Assembly (NCBI GenBank): GCA_951828515.1
Contig: OX639992.1
Location: forward strand, 3,016,217 to 3,080,216
DNA: 64,000 nt
Direction: 5' to 3'
From: an uncultured Poribacteria bacterium
Lineage (GTDB): Bacteria; Poribacteria; WGA-4E; WGA-3G
Below are positions 1 through 9,381 of this stretch, one piece after another (the stretch's first letter is position 1; each line of letters starts with the position of its first letter). A model generated the notes under the pieces. The model saw only the letters and a program-made list of their open reading frames with translations. It made no database searches and was not told the DNA's origin. The position numbers were made by a program, and so were the translations under genes.

Positions 1-604
1 CGGTGGCGACATCCCACAACCGAACCTTGCCATCCCGACTCCCGCTCGCAAGCGTTCTGCCATCCGGCGAAAACTTCACGGCTCTGAGACCTTCCGTGTG
101 TCCTATAAAGGTAGCACGATGTTGGACAGTAGCGACATCCCACAACTGAACGATATCCTCATAATCCGCACCACTGGCAAGCATGCTACCATCCGGGGAA
201 AAAGCGAGCGTTACGATTCGCCGCTCATGCGCTTTGAGTGTAGCATGCAATTGTCCGGTCGCGACATCCCACAAAAGAAGGGCACCATCCTCGCCGCCAC
301 CGGCAAGGATCGTCCCATCCGGCGAATACGCACATGACCAGACGCCACGCGTATGGTCTGTCAGTAAATCGATTTCTTGGTATGTTTGCGCATCATAAAG
401 CCAGATGCCTATGGAACTTGCTACGGCGATTTGGGTGCCATCCGGCGAAAACTGAACACCAGTCGGCTTGCCTTTACTGAGGCGAGCACTGGCACCTTCG
501 GGTAAGTGCCACCGCGCCGAATCTTCGGTGAAGCCTTTGTGTAAAAACAGAACAAAGGCAAACAGCGAAGAAACAACAAAAAAGAAAAATTGTGGTTTTT
601 GCAT
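1..604 (-). CDS. secreted WD40-repeat protein (3' end outside window)
   Basis: The reading frame starts at an ATG at 604 and stays open to base 1, so the C-terminus is missing. GGAG, 6 nt upstream of the ATG, lies inside the end of the preceding gene. The first ~25 residues are a hydrophobic signal peptide, followed by WD40 blades marked by repeated FSPDG, LASG and VRLWD motifs. WD40 propellers are protein-interaction scaffolds with no enzymatic role of their own. It is the third of three co-directional WD40 genes and begins only 3 nt after its neighbour's stop. The start of the mature region (LPEGA...SKG) matches the neighbour, so the genes probably arose by tandem duplication. Export is inferred from the signal peptide; the ligand cannot be told. 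Confidence 0.85.
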   Translation of the reverse strand, partial: MQKPQFFFFVVSSLFAFVLFLHKGFTEDSARWHLPEGASARLSKGKPTGVQFSPDGTQIAVASSIGIWLYDAQTYQEIDLLTDHTRGVWSCAYSPDGTILAGGGEDGALLLWDVATGQLHATLKAHERRIVTLAFSPDGSMLASGADYEDIVQLWDVATVQHRATFIGHTEGLRAVKFSPDGRTLASGSRDGKVRLWDVAT

Positions 605-607
605 TTT

Positions 608-2806
608 TTACTCCTGTTCCTCAGAAAGATGGCTCGCCACGATCGTCAAATCCAAGATATTGACGATACCATCGCCATTGACATCGGGGGAATCTTGCCC
701 GAAACCGGAGGCAACGAGTGCCAAGTCCTGGACGCTGACGACACCATCGCCGTTGACATCCCATGGTGTTTGTGAAACTGGCACTAACGATGGATCACGC
801 TCGGCTGGCGCGAGTTCCCAAAGAAGAATCGTTCCATCCCAACTCCCGCTTACAAGCGTCCCACCATCTGGTGTAAATGCTAAGGCAATGATGCCTTGTG
901 TATGTCCTTCAAGGGCACTCAGGTAGCTACCCGTAGCGATATCCCAGAAAATAATTGTCCTGTCATTACCACCACTCGCAAGCGTCTTACCGTCCGGTGA
1001 GAACGCGAGGGAATAGACATCATCGGTATGCCCACCACTGAACGTGAAAAGAGAGCTGCCCGTATTTGCATCCCACAATTGAATCCCATAATAGTCCGAA
1101 CAACTGGCGAGGATTTCCCCATTTGGTGAGAAAGTGACAGTTCTAACCCGATGTCCTGAACGAGAAATCTCTCTAAGTAGAGTCTTCAGTTCCCCAGTCT
1201 CTGCATTCCATAACCGAATCACGCCGTCCCAACTACCACTCGCAAGGGTGCTGCCATCTGGTGAAAAAGCAATAGAATAAATGGTTTCTGCGGATTCTTC
1301 AAAGATTATTTGTTGTTGACCGGTGTTGATATCCCGTAATCGAATCGGATCTGTTCCACCGCCGCTGGCGAGGGTTCCGCCGTCTGGAGAAAATGCCAAC
1401 GCAAGGACTCCGTCAGTATGCTCTGTAAGAATTTCCTGTGGTTGGAAATCAATAACCGATGGTAATTGCTCAGTATTTACGTCCCATAACCGAATTGTTT
1501 TGTCGTTACTCCCGCTAGCGAGGATTTTCCCATTCGGGGAGAACGCCAATCCATTAACCTGCCTTGTATGCGCTTTTAACACTATTTCTGGTTGTTGTGT
1601 ATCTACATTCCACAACCGAATCGGGGCTTCCCAACTGCCACTGGCAAGTCTGCGACCGTAAGTTCCACTTGCAAGCGTCCGACCGTTCGGAGAGAGTGCC
1701 ATCGCAGTAATTCCATCCGTATGCCCTTTTAGCACGTGTTCTTGGAGTTGTCCGCCACTTGCACTCCACAATCGAATTGTCCCGTCACGACTGGCACTGG
1801 TAAAGGTTGTGCCATCCATCGAAAACACAATATCGGCGACTTCTTGCGTATGCGCGCTGAGTGTCCTGGTACGTTGTCCAGTGCCTGCATCCCACAAGCC
1901 AATTTCACCGCGCCGACTACCACTGACAAGTGTTTTGCCATCAGGTGAAAACGCAACCGCTGTGAGCCAATCCGAACTCCCCATCAAAGTTGATAGCTGG
2001 CTTTTAGTGCTTACATCCCACAAACGAATTGTGCGGTCCCAGCTCGCACTGACGAGTGTTTTTCCATCCGATGAAAACACAACTGCTTCAATCTCTGACG
2101 TGTGTCCTTCAAGCGTCGCGAGGTGTTGGTTCGTGGCGATGTCCCACAACTGAACTATATAATTGTTGCTTGTGAGTGGTAACTCGTGACCTCCATAAGC
2201 AAGAATTCTGCCATCTGGAGAAAACGTGATAGCCTTAGCTCTACCCGTCTGGGCATTCAGGTGTGCTTTGTGCTGACCAGTTTCTACATCCCACAAACGC
2301 ACAGATCCGTAACTGCTACTGGCAAGGGTTTTACCATCCGGCGAGAATGCCACAGCCCAGATGCGATACGTGTGCTGCGTAAAAGAAACTTTGTGTTGCT
2401 GGGTTTCCACATCCCACAAACGGATGGTGGTATCCGAGCTACCACTGGCGAGGGTCTTGCCATCTGGTGAGAACGCCACACTCAAGACTGACTGCGTATG
2501 CCCCGTGAACAGGGCAACCTCTACACCCGTGCGGGCATTATAGAGCCAAACACCGATAGAGCCAGCGACGGCAACAAGGTTTCCATCAGGTGAAAACTTT
2601 ATATCGTTTATAGTCCCTTTCCCAATGCGGGTTTTCGCACCTTCAGGTAACTGCAACTGGGTGTAATCTTGGGCATCAACGTTTGGTAAAAAACAGATCG
2701 CAGTTAAAAGCATTACCAAACTAAAAAATTGGAGGTGGATAGTGCCGCGCAGTTGGACACACGTGCAAAGTGCCTCTATACAGAAACGCAGTTGTTTAAT
2801 CTTCAT
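608..2806 (-). CDS. secreted WD40-repeat protein with C-terminal dockerin-like repeats
   Basis: A 732-residue protein. It has an N-terminal hydrophobic segment ending near VDAQ (signal peptide; an internal Met about 30 residues in could be the true start). About a dozen WD40 repeats follow, recognisable by FSPDGKTLASGS and IRLWD, probably forming two propellers. The last ~50 residues hold two DVNGDG-type calcium loops, each followed by a short helix, which is the dockerin type I / EF-hand pattern. Dockerins bind cohesins in cellulosomes, but many bacteria outside that system carry them and no cohesin is visible here. The gene sits 10 nt after the upstream WD40 gene, suggesting one transcript. 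Its role is probably surface or periplasmic protein binding (inference). Confidence 0.88.
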   Translation of the reverse strand: MKIKQLRFCIEALCTCVQLRGTIHLQFFSLVMLLTAICFLPNVDAQDYTQLQLPEGAKTRIGKGTINDIKFSPDGNLVAVAGSIGVWLYNARTGVEVALFTGHTQSVLSVAFSPDGKTLASGSSDTTIRLWDVETQQHKVSFTQHTYRIWAVAFSPDGKTLASSSYGSVRLWDVETGQHKAHLNAQTGRAKAITFSPDGRILAYGGHELPLTSNNYIVQLWDIATNQHLATLEGHTSEIEAVVFSSDGKTLVSASWDRTIRLWDVSTKSQLSTLMGSSDWLTAVAFSPDGKTLVSGSRRGEIGLWDAGTGQRTRTLSAHTQEVADIVFSMDGTTFTSASRDGTIRLWSASGGQLQEHVLKGHTDGITAMALSPNGRTLASGTYGRRLASGSWEAPIRLWNVDTQQPEIVLKAHTRQVNGLAFSPNGKILASGSNDKTIRLWDVNTEQLPSVIDFQPQEILTEHTDGVLALAFSPDGGTLASGGGTDPIRLRDINTGQQQIIFEESAETIYSIAFSPDGSTLASGSWDGVIRLWNAETGELKTLLREISRSGHRVRTVTFSPNGEILASCSDYYGIQLWDANTGSSLFTFSGGHTDDVYSLAFSPDGKTLASGGNDRTIIFWDIATGSYLSALEGHTQGIIALAFTPDGGTLVSGSWDGTILLWELAPAERDPSLVPVSQTPWDVNGDGVVSVQDLALVASGFGQDSPDVNGDGIVNILDLTIVASHLSEEQE

Positions 2807-2816
2807 AGGTCAACTC

Positions 2817-4028
2817 CTATTGTCCAATATGCTGTGCAACGAGTACCAAATCCAAAACGTTGACAACGCCGTCACCGTTAAGATCCGGTGAATTCTCTCC
2901 AAAACGCGAGGCAATAAACGTCAGGTCCAGGATATTCACGACACCATCGTTATTGACATCCCCACGGAATGCCACACGCGCATTCCGCTGTTGGTTTGGA
3001 ATCCGAGCGAGAGAAGCCGTCAGAGGTCTCAGTTGAATTGTACCATCAAGGCTTACGCTTGCGAGTGCTTTGCCATCGGAACCATGGACATCCGGTAGGA
3101 ACGCTAAAGCGAGGACTGGAGCGGTATTATCTTCAAAAATTGCCTGTAATTGCTCGGTATGTGGATCCCACATCCGAATTGTGTTATCCCAACCCGCACT
3201 CGCAAGCGTTATCCCATTAACGCCGTAGGCATCCGGTAGGAATGCTAAAGCAAAAACCGGGGCAGTGTGGTTCTCAAAAGTCGTCATGAGTTGCCCGGTG
3301 TGTATATGCCACACACGAATTGTACTCTCTGCGTCCGAGTTCCAATATCCGCCGCTTGCCAAAGTTTGACTATCCGGCGAGAATGCGAGTGCCTGAATTG
3401 AATCGACCTGTGCGGAGAGGCTATGTCGGAGTTGAGAAGTTTCTACATCCCATAACAAGATTGTGCCGTAAAAACTGGCACTCGCGAGTGTCTTGCTATC
3501 TGATGAGAAGGCTAACGTGGTGACCATATCCCGATGTCCGCGAAGGACTGTGGCACGGCTAATCTGTCCCAAGGTTAAATCCCACAAACGAATCTCCTTG
3601 AAACTTCCACTGGCGAGCATGTTACCATCGGGCGAGAATGCTAACGCTATGACTGGATCCGTGTGGCTTGTAAGATCTGTTATATTTTCAGTGGTGTGTG
3701 TGTTCCAGAGGTGGATCGTAGAATCTTCATGCACGCTTGCAACGATGCGGTTGTCGGGTGAGAATGCCAACGCCGTTACGTGTCCTATTAACGAGGGTAG
3801 CAGGGCGAGTGATTCACCGGTATAGGTATCATATACGGTAATACCGTTTACGCCTGCGACGGCGAGTTGTGTGCCATCAGGGGAGAAGACTATAGCGTTT
3901 GTTAAGGGTGGACCGGGGGGTGCCTTATTGCCTTTGAACACGTGCCATTGCGTCACATCTTGGGCGAAGCCGCCGGGTAGGAACAAGGCATAAACGAATA
4001 GAAAGATGAAGATTCGGTAGTATTTCAC
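2817..4028 (-). CDS. secreted WD40-repeat protein with C-terminal dockerin-like repeats
   Basis: A 403-residue protein with a clear signal peptide (hydrophobic core, cleavage probably after GGFAQ). About seven WD40 repeats (FSPDG, LASG, IRLWD) follow, and then two calcium-binding dockerin-like loops (DVNNDG and DLNGDG) at the extreme C-terminus. It is the first gene of the three-gene WD40 cluster and shares its layout with the next gene, only shorter. Some repeats carry inserts with PDAYG or PDVHG. Its 5' flank (4029-4156) holds only heptanucleotide repeats and no clear promoter. The ligand is unknown. Confidence 0.88.
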   Translation of the reverse strand: MKYYRIFIFLFVYALFLPGGFAQDVTQWHVFKGNKAPPGPPLTNAIVFSPDGTQLAVAGVNGITVYDTYTGESLALLPSLIGHVTALAFSPDNRIVASVHEDSTIHLWNTHTTENITDLTSHTDPVIALAFSPDGNMLASGSFKEIRLWDLTLGQISRATVLRGHRDMVTTLAFSSDSKTLASASFYGTILLWDVETSQLRHSLSAQVDSIQALAFSPDSQTLASGGYWNSDAESTIRVWHIHTGQLMTTFENHTAPVFALAFLPDAYGVNGITLASAGWDNTIRMWDPHTEQLQAIFEDNTAPVLALAFLPDVHGSDGKALASVSLDGTIQLRPLTASLARIPNQQRNARVAFRGDVNNDGVVNILDLTFIASRFGENSPDLNGDGVVNVLDLVLVAQHIGQ

Positions 4029-4030
4029 GG

Positions 4031-4155
4031 CATAGTGGTTATCAGTCGTTGGTCATCAGTCGTCAGTTAAGAGGTGTTTTTGCTGGGGCGTTTCCTTCGT
4101 TTAAACAAGGTTTCCTCTTGTAACCGATAACCAATAACTGAAAACCGATAACCAT
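4031..4155. repeat. heptanucleotide repeat arrays between WD40 cluster and hslU
   Basis: Two short stretches of degenerate 7-bp units: 4031-4066 (TTATCAG / TTGGTCA / TCAGTCG types) and 4119-4155 (units TAACCGA, TAACCAA, TAACTGA, AAACCGA, TAACCAT). The 7-bp period recurs in many spacers of this window. Short tandemly repeated heptamers are known from filamentous cyanobacteria (STRR sequences); these look analogous. Confidence 0.7.
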
Positions 4156-4156
4156 A

Positions 4157-5647
4157 TTAGAGGATGTACCTGCTCAGATCCTGATCTTTGACAATTGCCG
4201 ACAATTCCGCCCGGACGTACGCCGCGTCAATAGTAATATGCGTTTTTTCGAGGTTAGGTGCGTCAAAAAAGAGGTTCTCGAAGAGTTTTTCCATGATGGT
4301 GTGCAGGCGGCGTGCCCCGATGTCCTCAACCGACTCATTTACTTGGAAGGCAAGCGCAGCGATCTCGTCAATCGCATCATCGGCAATAGTTGCCTCAATA
4401 CCTTCAGTACTCAGCAGCGCAGCATATTGTTTGACCAACGCGTTCTTCGGTTCCGTCAGAATAGATTTAAAATCATCCTTATTCAGACTTTTCAGTTCTA
4501 CTCGGATCGGAAATCTACCTTGTAGCTCAGGAATCAGGTCAGACGGGCTTGAGACGTGGAACGCGCCAGCGGCAATGAATAGGATGTGATGCGTGCGCAC
4601 CGCTCCGTATTTCGAGGTCACCGTGCTACCCTCGATAATAGGAAGAATATCCCGTTGCACGCCTTCACGCGAGATGTCGGGTCCATGCCGGGATTCTCTT
4701 CCAGCAATCTTGTCAATTTCATCCAAAAAAACGATGCCGGAATCTTCAACCCGTTGAATCGCGTCACTGATGACAGCATCCATATCGATAAGTTTTTCGG
4801 ATTCCTCCTGCATCAAGATAGTTCGTGCTTCGGAGACAGGAACTCTACGTTTCTTCGTCTGATTCGGTAGGATGTTACTGAACATATCCTTGAAATTGAT
4901 GTCCATCTCCTCTATACCACCGGGCGAGAAAATTTCTACAAAAGGCATGTTCTGATGTTTGACATTGATTTCAACAGGTTTATCCTCAAGTCTGCCTTCT
5001 CTCAGCCATTCTCTAAATTTCTCTCGGGTTTTGAGATAACGTTCGCGTTCCTTCTCTCTGGCTTCTTCGGCTTCATCTCCGATGTCGGGACCCATATCAA
5101 ACGGGAGTTGCAGAACTCCGTCATCATCCTCTTCCTCCGGCTCTTCAAGGGCATCTTCATCTTGTAAACGAGGGCGTCGCTGGAGCGAGCGTGGAACAGG
5201 AAAAATGCAATCAAGCAACCGTTCTTCTGTTGATTCCCGTGCTTTTTCTTCAACCGCCTCTGTTTGTTCGGCTTTAACACGGCTAATAGCAGTTTCAGTC
5301 AGATCGCGGATCATGGATTCAACATCTCGACCCACGTAACCGATTTCAGTATACTTCGATGCTTCTACTTTGATGAAAGGCGCCTCAACGAGACGCGCGA
5401 GTCTACGCGCGATTTCAGTTTTCCCCACACCCGTTGAACCTATCATAATAATGTTTTTCGGCGACACTTCGTCCTGCATATCTTCTGCCAACATCTGTCG
5501 CCGCGCGCGGTTACGAAGGGCAATAGCAACACAACGTTTTGCCTCAAACTGCCCAACAATATACTTATCTAACTCCTCAACGATCTGTCTCGGTGTGAGA
5601 GCAGATGCCAAAATGTTCCCCTCGCGCGTTGCTTTCGGTCTTTCCAA
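4157..5647 (-). CDS. hslU: ATP-dependent protease ATPase subunit HslU (ClpY)
   Basis: AAA+ unfoldase of the HslUV (ClpYQ) cytoplasmic protease, which unfolds substrates and feeds them to HslV. The 496-residue protein starts with the family signature [16 protein letters not shown]. It has Walker [10 protein letters not shown] near residue 70, an acidic, expanded I-domain around residues 150-220 ([10 protein letters not shown]), Walker [13 protein letters not shown], and a C-terminal sensor-2 region ending in YIL, the tail that docks into HslV. It is slightly longer than E. coli HslU because of the I-domain. The start is a TTG at 5647, chosen because GGGAGG lies 7 nt upstream and no ATG fits. 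It is co-directional with hslV, separated by 150 nt holding a strong hairpin. Confidence 0.97.
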   Translation of the reverse strand: MERPKATREGNILASALTPRQIVEELDKYIVGQFEAKRCVAIALRNRARRQMLAEDMQDEVSPKNIIMIGSTGVGKTEIARRLARLVEAPFIKVEASKYTEIGYVGRDVESMIRDLTETAISRVKAEQTEAVEEKARESTEERLLDCIFPVPRSLQRRPRLQDEDALEEPEEEDDDGVLQLPFDMGPDIGDEAEEAREKERERYLKTREKFREWLREGRLEDKPVEINVKHQNMPFVEIFSPGGIEEMDINFKDMFSNILPNQTKKRRVPVSEARTILMQEESEKLIDMDAVISDAIQRVEDSGIVFLDEIDKIAGRESRHGPDISREGVQRDILPIIEGSTVTSKYGAVRTHHILFIAAGAFHVSSPSDLIPELQGRFPIRVELKSLNKDDFKSILTEPKNALVKQYAALLSTEGIEATIADDAIDEIAALAFQVNESVEDIGARRLHTIMEKLFENLFFDAPNLEKTHITIDAAYVRAELSAIVKDQDLSRYIL

Positions 5648-5760
5648 GGGTAAACCTCCCTAAAATTAACAATCCTGCCAACCATCTCATAACCGTTTTG
5701 TCTGGACAGAGCCCGGTAGTCCGCCTACAACTGTCCAGTATGAGAGGGTATCCATAATTT

Positions 5761-5790
5761 AATGCGATACTATCAAGATAGCATCGCATT
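5761..5790 (-). promoter_or_regulatory. imperfect hairpin between hslV and hslU
   Basis: A 30-nt inverted repeat with 14-bp arms (AATGCGATACTATC / GATAGCATCGCATT), one mismatch and a 2-nt loop, 8 nt after the hslV stop. No T-run follows on the minus strand, so it is not a standard rho-independent terminator. It may stabilise or process the hslV-hslU mRNA, or attenuate read-through (inference). Confidence 0.6.
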
Positions 5791-5797
5791 AAGTGTG

Positions 5798-6334
5798 TCA
5801 AGTCCCTATGGTATCAACTTCAATTTTAGCATTTGTGTAGATACAGATTTCACTCGTGAGTTGAAGTGCTTCTGAGATAATCTCTTTTGCAGTCAAATCT
5901 GAATATTTAAGCAGTGCCTTTGCTGCCGCTAAGGCTATAGAACCACCGGAACCGATTGCAAGAACATCATCGTCCGGAGAAATCACGTCGCCACTTCCGG
6001 AAATGAGGTAACTATCGCTGGCATCCGCGGCGATTAATAGAGCGTCTACTTGTCTCAGAACCCTATCATTACGCCATTCCCGTGCCAGTTCCACCGCAGA
6101 TTTTTGAAGATTTCCACGGTACTGCTCCAGTTTCTTCTCCAAATTTTCATAGAGAGTGATCGCGTCCGATGCGGAACCCGCGAAACCGATCAGTACCTTG
6201 TCATTATGAATTTTGCGTACTTTGCGAGCACCGTGCTTAATCGCCGTATCTCCTAAAGTGACCTGACCATCACCCCCAATAGCTACCTCACCATCGCGGC
6301 GAACGGCTAAAATCGTTGTTGAACGAATACGCAT
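5798..6334 (-). CDS. hslV: ATP-dependent protease peptidase subunit HslV (ClpQ)
   Basis: N-terminal-nucleophile threonine protease that forms the HslUV complex with HslU. The body matches HslV: TTILAVRRDG at the N-terminus, GGDGQVTLGDT, IGFAGSASDA, AIGSGGSIALAAAKAL and a C-terminal ICIYTNAKIEVDTI. The frame is open a further 43 codons upstream, but I chose the ATG at 6334 (MRIRS then TT), because HslV must expose the active-site Thr after removing only a short propeptide and the upstream segment resembles no HslV. AGGAG lies 13 nt upstream, a slightly long spacing. It follows the membrane-protein gene by 129 nt and precedes hslU. Confidence 0.95.
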   Translation of the reverse strand: MRIRSTTILAVRRDGEVAIGGDGQVTLGDTAIKHGARKVRKIHNDKVLIGFAGSASDAITLYENLEKKLEQYRGNLQKSAVELAREWRNDRVLRQVDALLIAADASDSYLISGSGDVISPDDDVLAIGSGGSIALAAAKALLKYSDLTAKEIISEALQLTSEICIYTNAKIEVDTIGT

Positions 6335-6463
6335 TTTTAATTTATTGCTCCTGGACTGCGCTTTCACTTTGTTCCGCGCAGGTTTTTGATGATCCTGTAC
6401 GTTATTCTTAAAATCGAACGGTAACGCATTGATGAAATGAACCGACACCTTATCAACCCGCAC

Positions 6464-7195
6464 CTATTTCCAGACATAAAACAGAAGAAAACTGAAGAAC
6501 TGTAGTGCTCCCATAAAGATGCCACACCGTATACCAGCAACACCGGCGTGTTGTTCCCTTGGAAAACCATCGGCTACTCCGAAAAAGTAAGGGCACAGCA
6601 GAAAAGTAACCAGAAAAGAAATCGGCACAAAAACCGGTACAGACGCAATGTCTGGTATCCGATCTACCTGTGTTGCATTCCACACCCACAGGTGCGATTC
6701 CCCAAGCGCGTAAATTATGTTACTTCCCACCGCCACACCGATGCCGGTGATGCCCGCCGCCAACATCGCAGTTCCCGTGAAACCCATTCTCGAATTGTCA
6801 GCCTCGGACGCAAAACGGGTTCGGAAAATCATCGCAAGCCGCTGGTAGCAGTATCCTGCCAGCGTCGCAAACACTATCCAGTTCAGGATGATTCCAATCG
6901 GTGTTGTTAGATCCGCTAAAAAATCTGGACGAAGATAGAAGACTAAGTGCGCTTTTCGCGAGAAAAGCCAGTCCATCGGAACGTATGTCAGTGTCGTTGC
7001 TATCCCAAAAATAAAGCTACTTAAAAGCAGCGATGTATCTTCATGAATCAGACGGATACAATAGACACACAAAACAACCGCAATGAGTATGTTCGGATAA
7101 AGTATCCAGATAGACCCAATGTGACTTGTTATTAAGAACGTTAAAAGCGTTGTCCCTGTTACAGTAAAAGCCGCTCTGTCCGCTTTGGTGCCCAT
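6464..7195 (-). CDS. polytopic membrane protein of unknown function
   Basis: A 243-residue, very hydrophobic protein with about seven predicted membrane spans (for example residues 12-30, 33-48, 57-75, 95-115, 140-165, 190-210 and 222-240). I recognise no family. The gene starts 5 nt after the ArsA-type ATPase stop, so the two are almost certainly co-transcribed and may work together, although nothing in the sequence marks it as a transporter for anions. The C-terminus ends in a hydrophobic stretch, FFSFLLFYVWK. Confidence 0.75.
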   Translation of the reverse strand: MGTKADRAAFTVTGTTLLTFLITSHIGSIWILYPNILIAVVLCVYCIRLIHEDTSLLLSSFIFGIATTLTYVPMDWLFSRKAHLVFYLRPDFLADLTTPIGIILNWIVFATLAGYCYQRLAMIFRTRFASEADNSRMGFTGTAMLAAGITGIGVAVGSNIIYALGESHLWVWNATQVDRIPDIASVPVFVPISFLVTFLLCPYFFGVADGFPREQHAGVAGIRCGIFMGALQFFSFLLFYVWK

Positions 7196-7200
7196 ACGCC

Positions 7201-8394
7201 TTAGGTCCGATATTCTCCCTCAAACTTAATTACAAGTTGGTCACCGGTGAGTTTCGCTCCAGTTGTTTTTTTGTTCGAGAGAGTCCGCGGCAATGCGATA
7301 TGTTGCTTGAAACCGCCTATGGTGACAATTAACTCATCACCGTGTTTTGTCAATCCAATTTCCTCTTTGCTCAGAAACGGGAGACGCATAGACAATTGAT
7401 AGACATCTCCTGTTTTTTGGAATAGATACGGACGTTCTTCAGAGAATTGATCCGCCGGATCAATCTCCGAATAGAGCGTGTCTGCTAACCGATGCAGCCC
7501 TCGTTCCCCCACAATTTCTTCTTCAAAGAGGTTCACCTTCCAAATCGGTACGTCCGAAAAATAATCCATTGCCTCCTCAATATAGTGCTGTTGGGAACGT
7601 TTCCAAGTTTCAAAATATGCCGCATCAACGCCATCAGGAAAGATACGATTGATAATTACAGCATCAATACATAACCCGTAAAGGCAAAAATACATAAATG
7701 CCCGCTGTGTCTCTTTGATAACAATTTTTTCTGGGTTCGTCACTAAGCGGACCGTCGTAATCTTCGGATCTATCAAGACACCATCAATCCCTTCCAATTT
7801 ATCGAATAAATCTTGGATATTCTGAAAATAATTGTCTCGTGGAATCGGGACGGAACTCACCCGTTCGATGACTGGACCCGCAACTCTCGCAAGGTTGCGC
7901 TCCAATTTGAAAATATGGCTCATGTACCACTCCAAGGTCGTCGGGATACTGACAAACCGGAGCGACTCGCCGGTCGGCGCACAATCAAGGATAATTACGT
8001 CATAACTTTTTTCGCGGATATATTGGTTGATATACAGAAGCGCGCAAATCTCTTCCATTCCCGGAAATACTGCTATCTCTTCAGCGACGAGGCTATCAAG
8101 CCCAGAACGATTGAGCAACGAACGGATATAACTATACACATCGTCCCAGTATTCAACTATTGCTTCCTGAACGTTAATCTCCTGTATCCAGAGGTTGTCT
8201 TTGATTTGAATCTGTTTCTCTTCACGCTGGCGAACGAGTTTTTCGTGGTTATCAAAAGCATCTCGGAGCGAATGTGCGACGTCAAGCGAAATCACGATGG
8301 TTTTGTAACCCAGTTCAGCGAGTTTGATACCCGTCGCAGCGGCAATTGTTGTTTTGCCGACACCCCCTTTGCCTGTGTAAAGAATAATTCGCAT
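7201..8394 (-). CDS. ArsA/Get3-family ATPase with C-terminal Hsp20-like domain
   Basis: A 397-residue P-loop ATPase. It begins with the deviant Walker A YTGKGGVGKTT at residues 6-16, followed by SLDVAHSLRDAF (switch I) and DVIILDCAPTGESLR (switch II / Walker B). The last ~75 residues (from about YQLSMRLPFLSKEE) match the Hsp20/alpha-crystallin-like domain found at the end of many bacterial ArsA homologues. It is a single-domain ATPase, unlike the duplicated ArsA of E. coli. There is no arsB, arsD or arsR nearby, so arsenite export is not supported. A Get3-like or membrane-protein-related role with the adjacent membrane protein is possible (inference). It is the first gene of the run down to hslU. 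Confidence 0.85.
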   Translation of the reverse strand: MRIILYTGKGGVGKTTIAAATGIKLAELGYKTIVISLDVAHSLRDAFDNHEKLVRQREEKQIQIKDNLWIQEINVQEAIVEYWDDVYSYIRSLLNRSGLDSLVAEEIAVFPGMEEICALLYINQYIREKSYDVIILDCAPTGESLRFVSIPTTLEWYMSHIFKLERNLARVAGPVIERVSSVPIPRDNYFQNIQDLFDKLEGIDGVLIDPKITTVRLVTNPEKIVIKETQRAFMYFCLYGLCIDAVIINRIFPDGVDAAYFETWKRSQQHYIEEAMDYFSDVPIWKVNLFEEEIVGERGLHRLADTLYSEIDPADQFSEERPYLFQKTGDVYQLSMRLPFLSKEEIGLTKHGDELIVTIGGFKQHIALPRTLSNKKTTGAKLTGDQLVIKFEGEYRT

Positions 8395-8459
8395 TACTTT
8401 ATAATTTCCTATAACTTATTTATAATTTGTCCAAATTTCTTATGTTGCCTGATGTATAT

Positions 8460-8488
8460 AGTATAACATAAAAAGAGGGAAATGTCCA
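8460..8488 (-). promoter_or_regulatory. predicted sigma-70 promoter for ArsA-type ATPase gene
   Basis: On the minus strand, TGGACA (8488-8483) and TATACT (8465-8460) are separated by 17 bp, about 65 nt before the ATG at 8394. Both hexamers are close to the sigma-70 consensus. Confidence 0.6.
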
Positions 8489-8720
8489 AAGCAGAATTAC
8501 GCGTTTTCCCAAGTATATTGGGGATTTATTGATTGATCTGACCTATTACAATTGTAATGTAATACGTTTATATGACTATTCGCGATTTAAGTATCAGTTT
8601 TTAATTAACTTGCATCTCATATTGACTTCAACGCTTCCGGCAAGCACACAACTGGGACAATTTCCCAACCGCTAACTGATGACCGATGATTATGCTCTCC
8701 GATGGAGAATTGTAAAAAAT

Positions 8721-8749
8721 TTGACATACGCTCTCTTTTATAGTATAAT
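8721..8749 (+). promoter_or_regulatory. consensus sigma-70 promoter for rplM-rpsI
   Basis: TTGACA at 8721-8726 and TATAAT at 8744-8749 with an exact 17-bp spacer: both hexamers match the consensus perfectly. Transcription should start near 8756, giving a ~130-nt leader to rplM. Confidence 0.9.
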
Positions 8750-8887
8750 ATTATCCGGTTGTGTTCGCAATTGTGAAAATACCTTTCTGAAAAAGGCACG
8801 CTCGAACAACAGACTACAATAAGCAGCGTACAGCAAAGCCAAATTTGACCTCGCATGGGCTAAATTCGGTTGAAGGGACAGAAAATC

Positions 8888-9325
8888 ATGGTACTGAAAA
8901 CGAAAACCTATTTCCCGAAAACGGAAAAAGACGTTAAATGGTATGTGGTGGACGCGGACGGGCAGGTGCTCGGGCGTTTAGCATCCCGTATTGCCCAGGT
9001 GCTGCGCGGAAAAAATGACCCGCGATTTACACCCCACGCCGATTTAGGTTTTCGCGTTGCTGTTGTGAACGCGGAGAAAGTCGTCGTCACAGGCAATAAA
9101 AGGGAACAGAAAACCTACTTTAGGCATAGTGGCTACCCCGGCGGTGATAAATACCGAACTTTTGATGAACAGATGAATCGCAAACCAGAGGTGATTATCA
9201 CGAACGCCGTTAAGGGGATGCTCCCAAAGAGTCATCTCGGTCGGCAACTGATGAAGGGACTCAGGGTTTACGCCGGACCGACACATCCGCACCAAGCACA
9301 GCAACCGGAAGTCTTAACACTTTAA
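8888..9325 (+). CDS. rplM: 50S ribosomal protein L13
   Basis: A 145-residue uL13, a primary assembly protein of the large subunit. It shows the family pattern: WYVVDADGQVLGRLAS near the N-terminus, VVNAEKVVVTGNK, a GYPGG motif, a VKGMLPKSHLGRQ segment and a final YAGPTHPHQAQQP. The ATG at 8888 is preferred over a TTG 18 nt upstream because GAAGGGA sits at the right spacing before it and family members start with this residue pattern. It forms the usual pair with rpsI, 56 nt downstream. Confidence 0.97.
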   Translation: MVLKTKTYFPKTEKDVKWYVVDADGQVLGRLASRIAQVLRGKNDPRFTPHADLGFRVAVVNAEKVVVTGNKREQKTYFRHSGYPGGDKYRTFDEQMNRKPEVIITNAVKGMLPKSHLGRQLMKGLRVYAGPTHPHQAQQPEVLTL

Positions 9326-9381
9326 GCTAAGTTGAGGAGCCGTTCAAAGGGCTTCCTACAACTACGGAGAATACGAACAGT

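Larger units (their letters stand above)
8395..8887. other. divergent intergenic region between ArsA-type gene and rplM
   Basis: A 493-nt spacer without a credible gene. It holds a minus promoter at its left end, a perfect plus promoter at 8721-8749, one block of heptad-like sequence near 8664-8690 (CTAACTGATGACCGATG), and a ~130-nt 5' leader before rplM. I see no clear ribosomal-protein autoregulatory structure, but an L13-type leader cannot be excluded by eye. Confidence 0.6.

Noticed and set aside
5761-5790. Rho-independent terminator between hslV and hslU
   Set aside because: The hairpin lacks a downstream T-run and would cut hslU from its partner.
6335-6463. N-terminal extension of hslV (43 residues) in the open frame
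   Set aside because: It does not resemble HslV, and the catalytic Thr must be near the start; the ATG at 6334 fits the family.
7201-8394. Naming the ATPase arsA with an arsenic-resistance role
   Set aside because: No arsB, arsD, arsR or arsC is nearby, and single-domain homologues with an Hsp20-like tail occur widely without arsenic functions.
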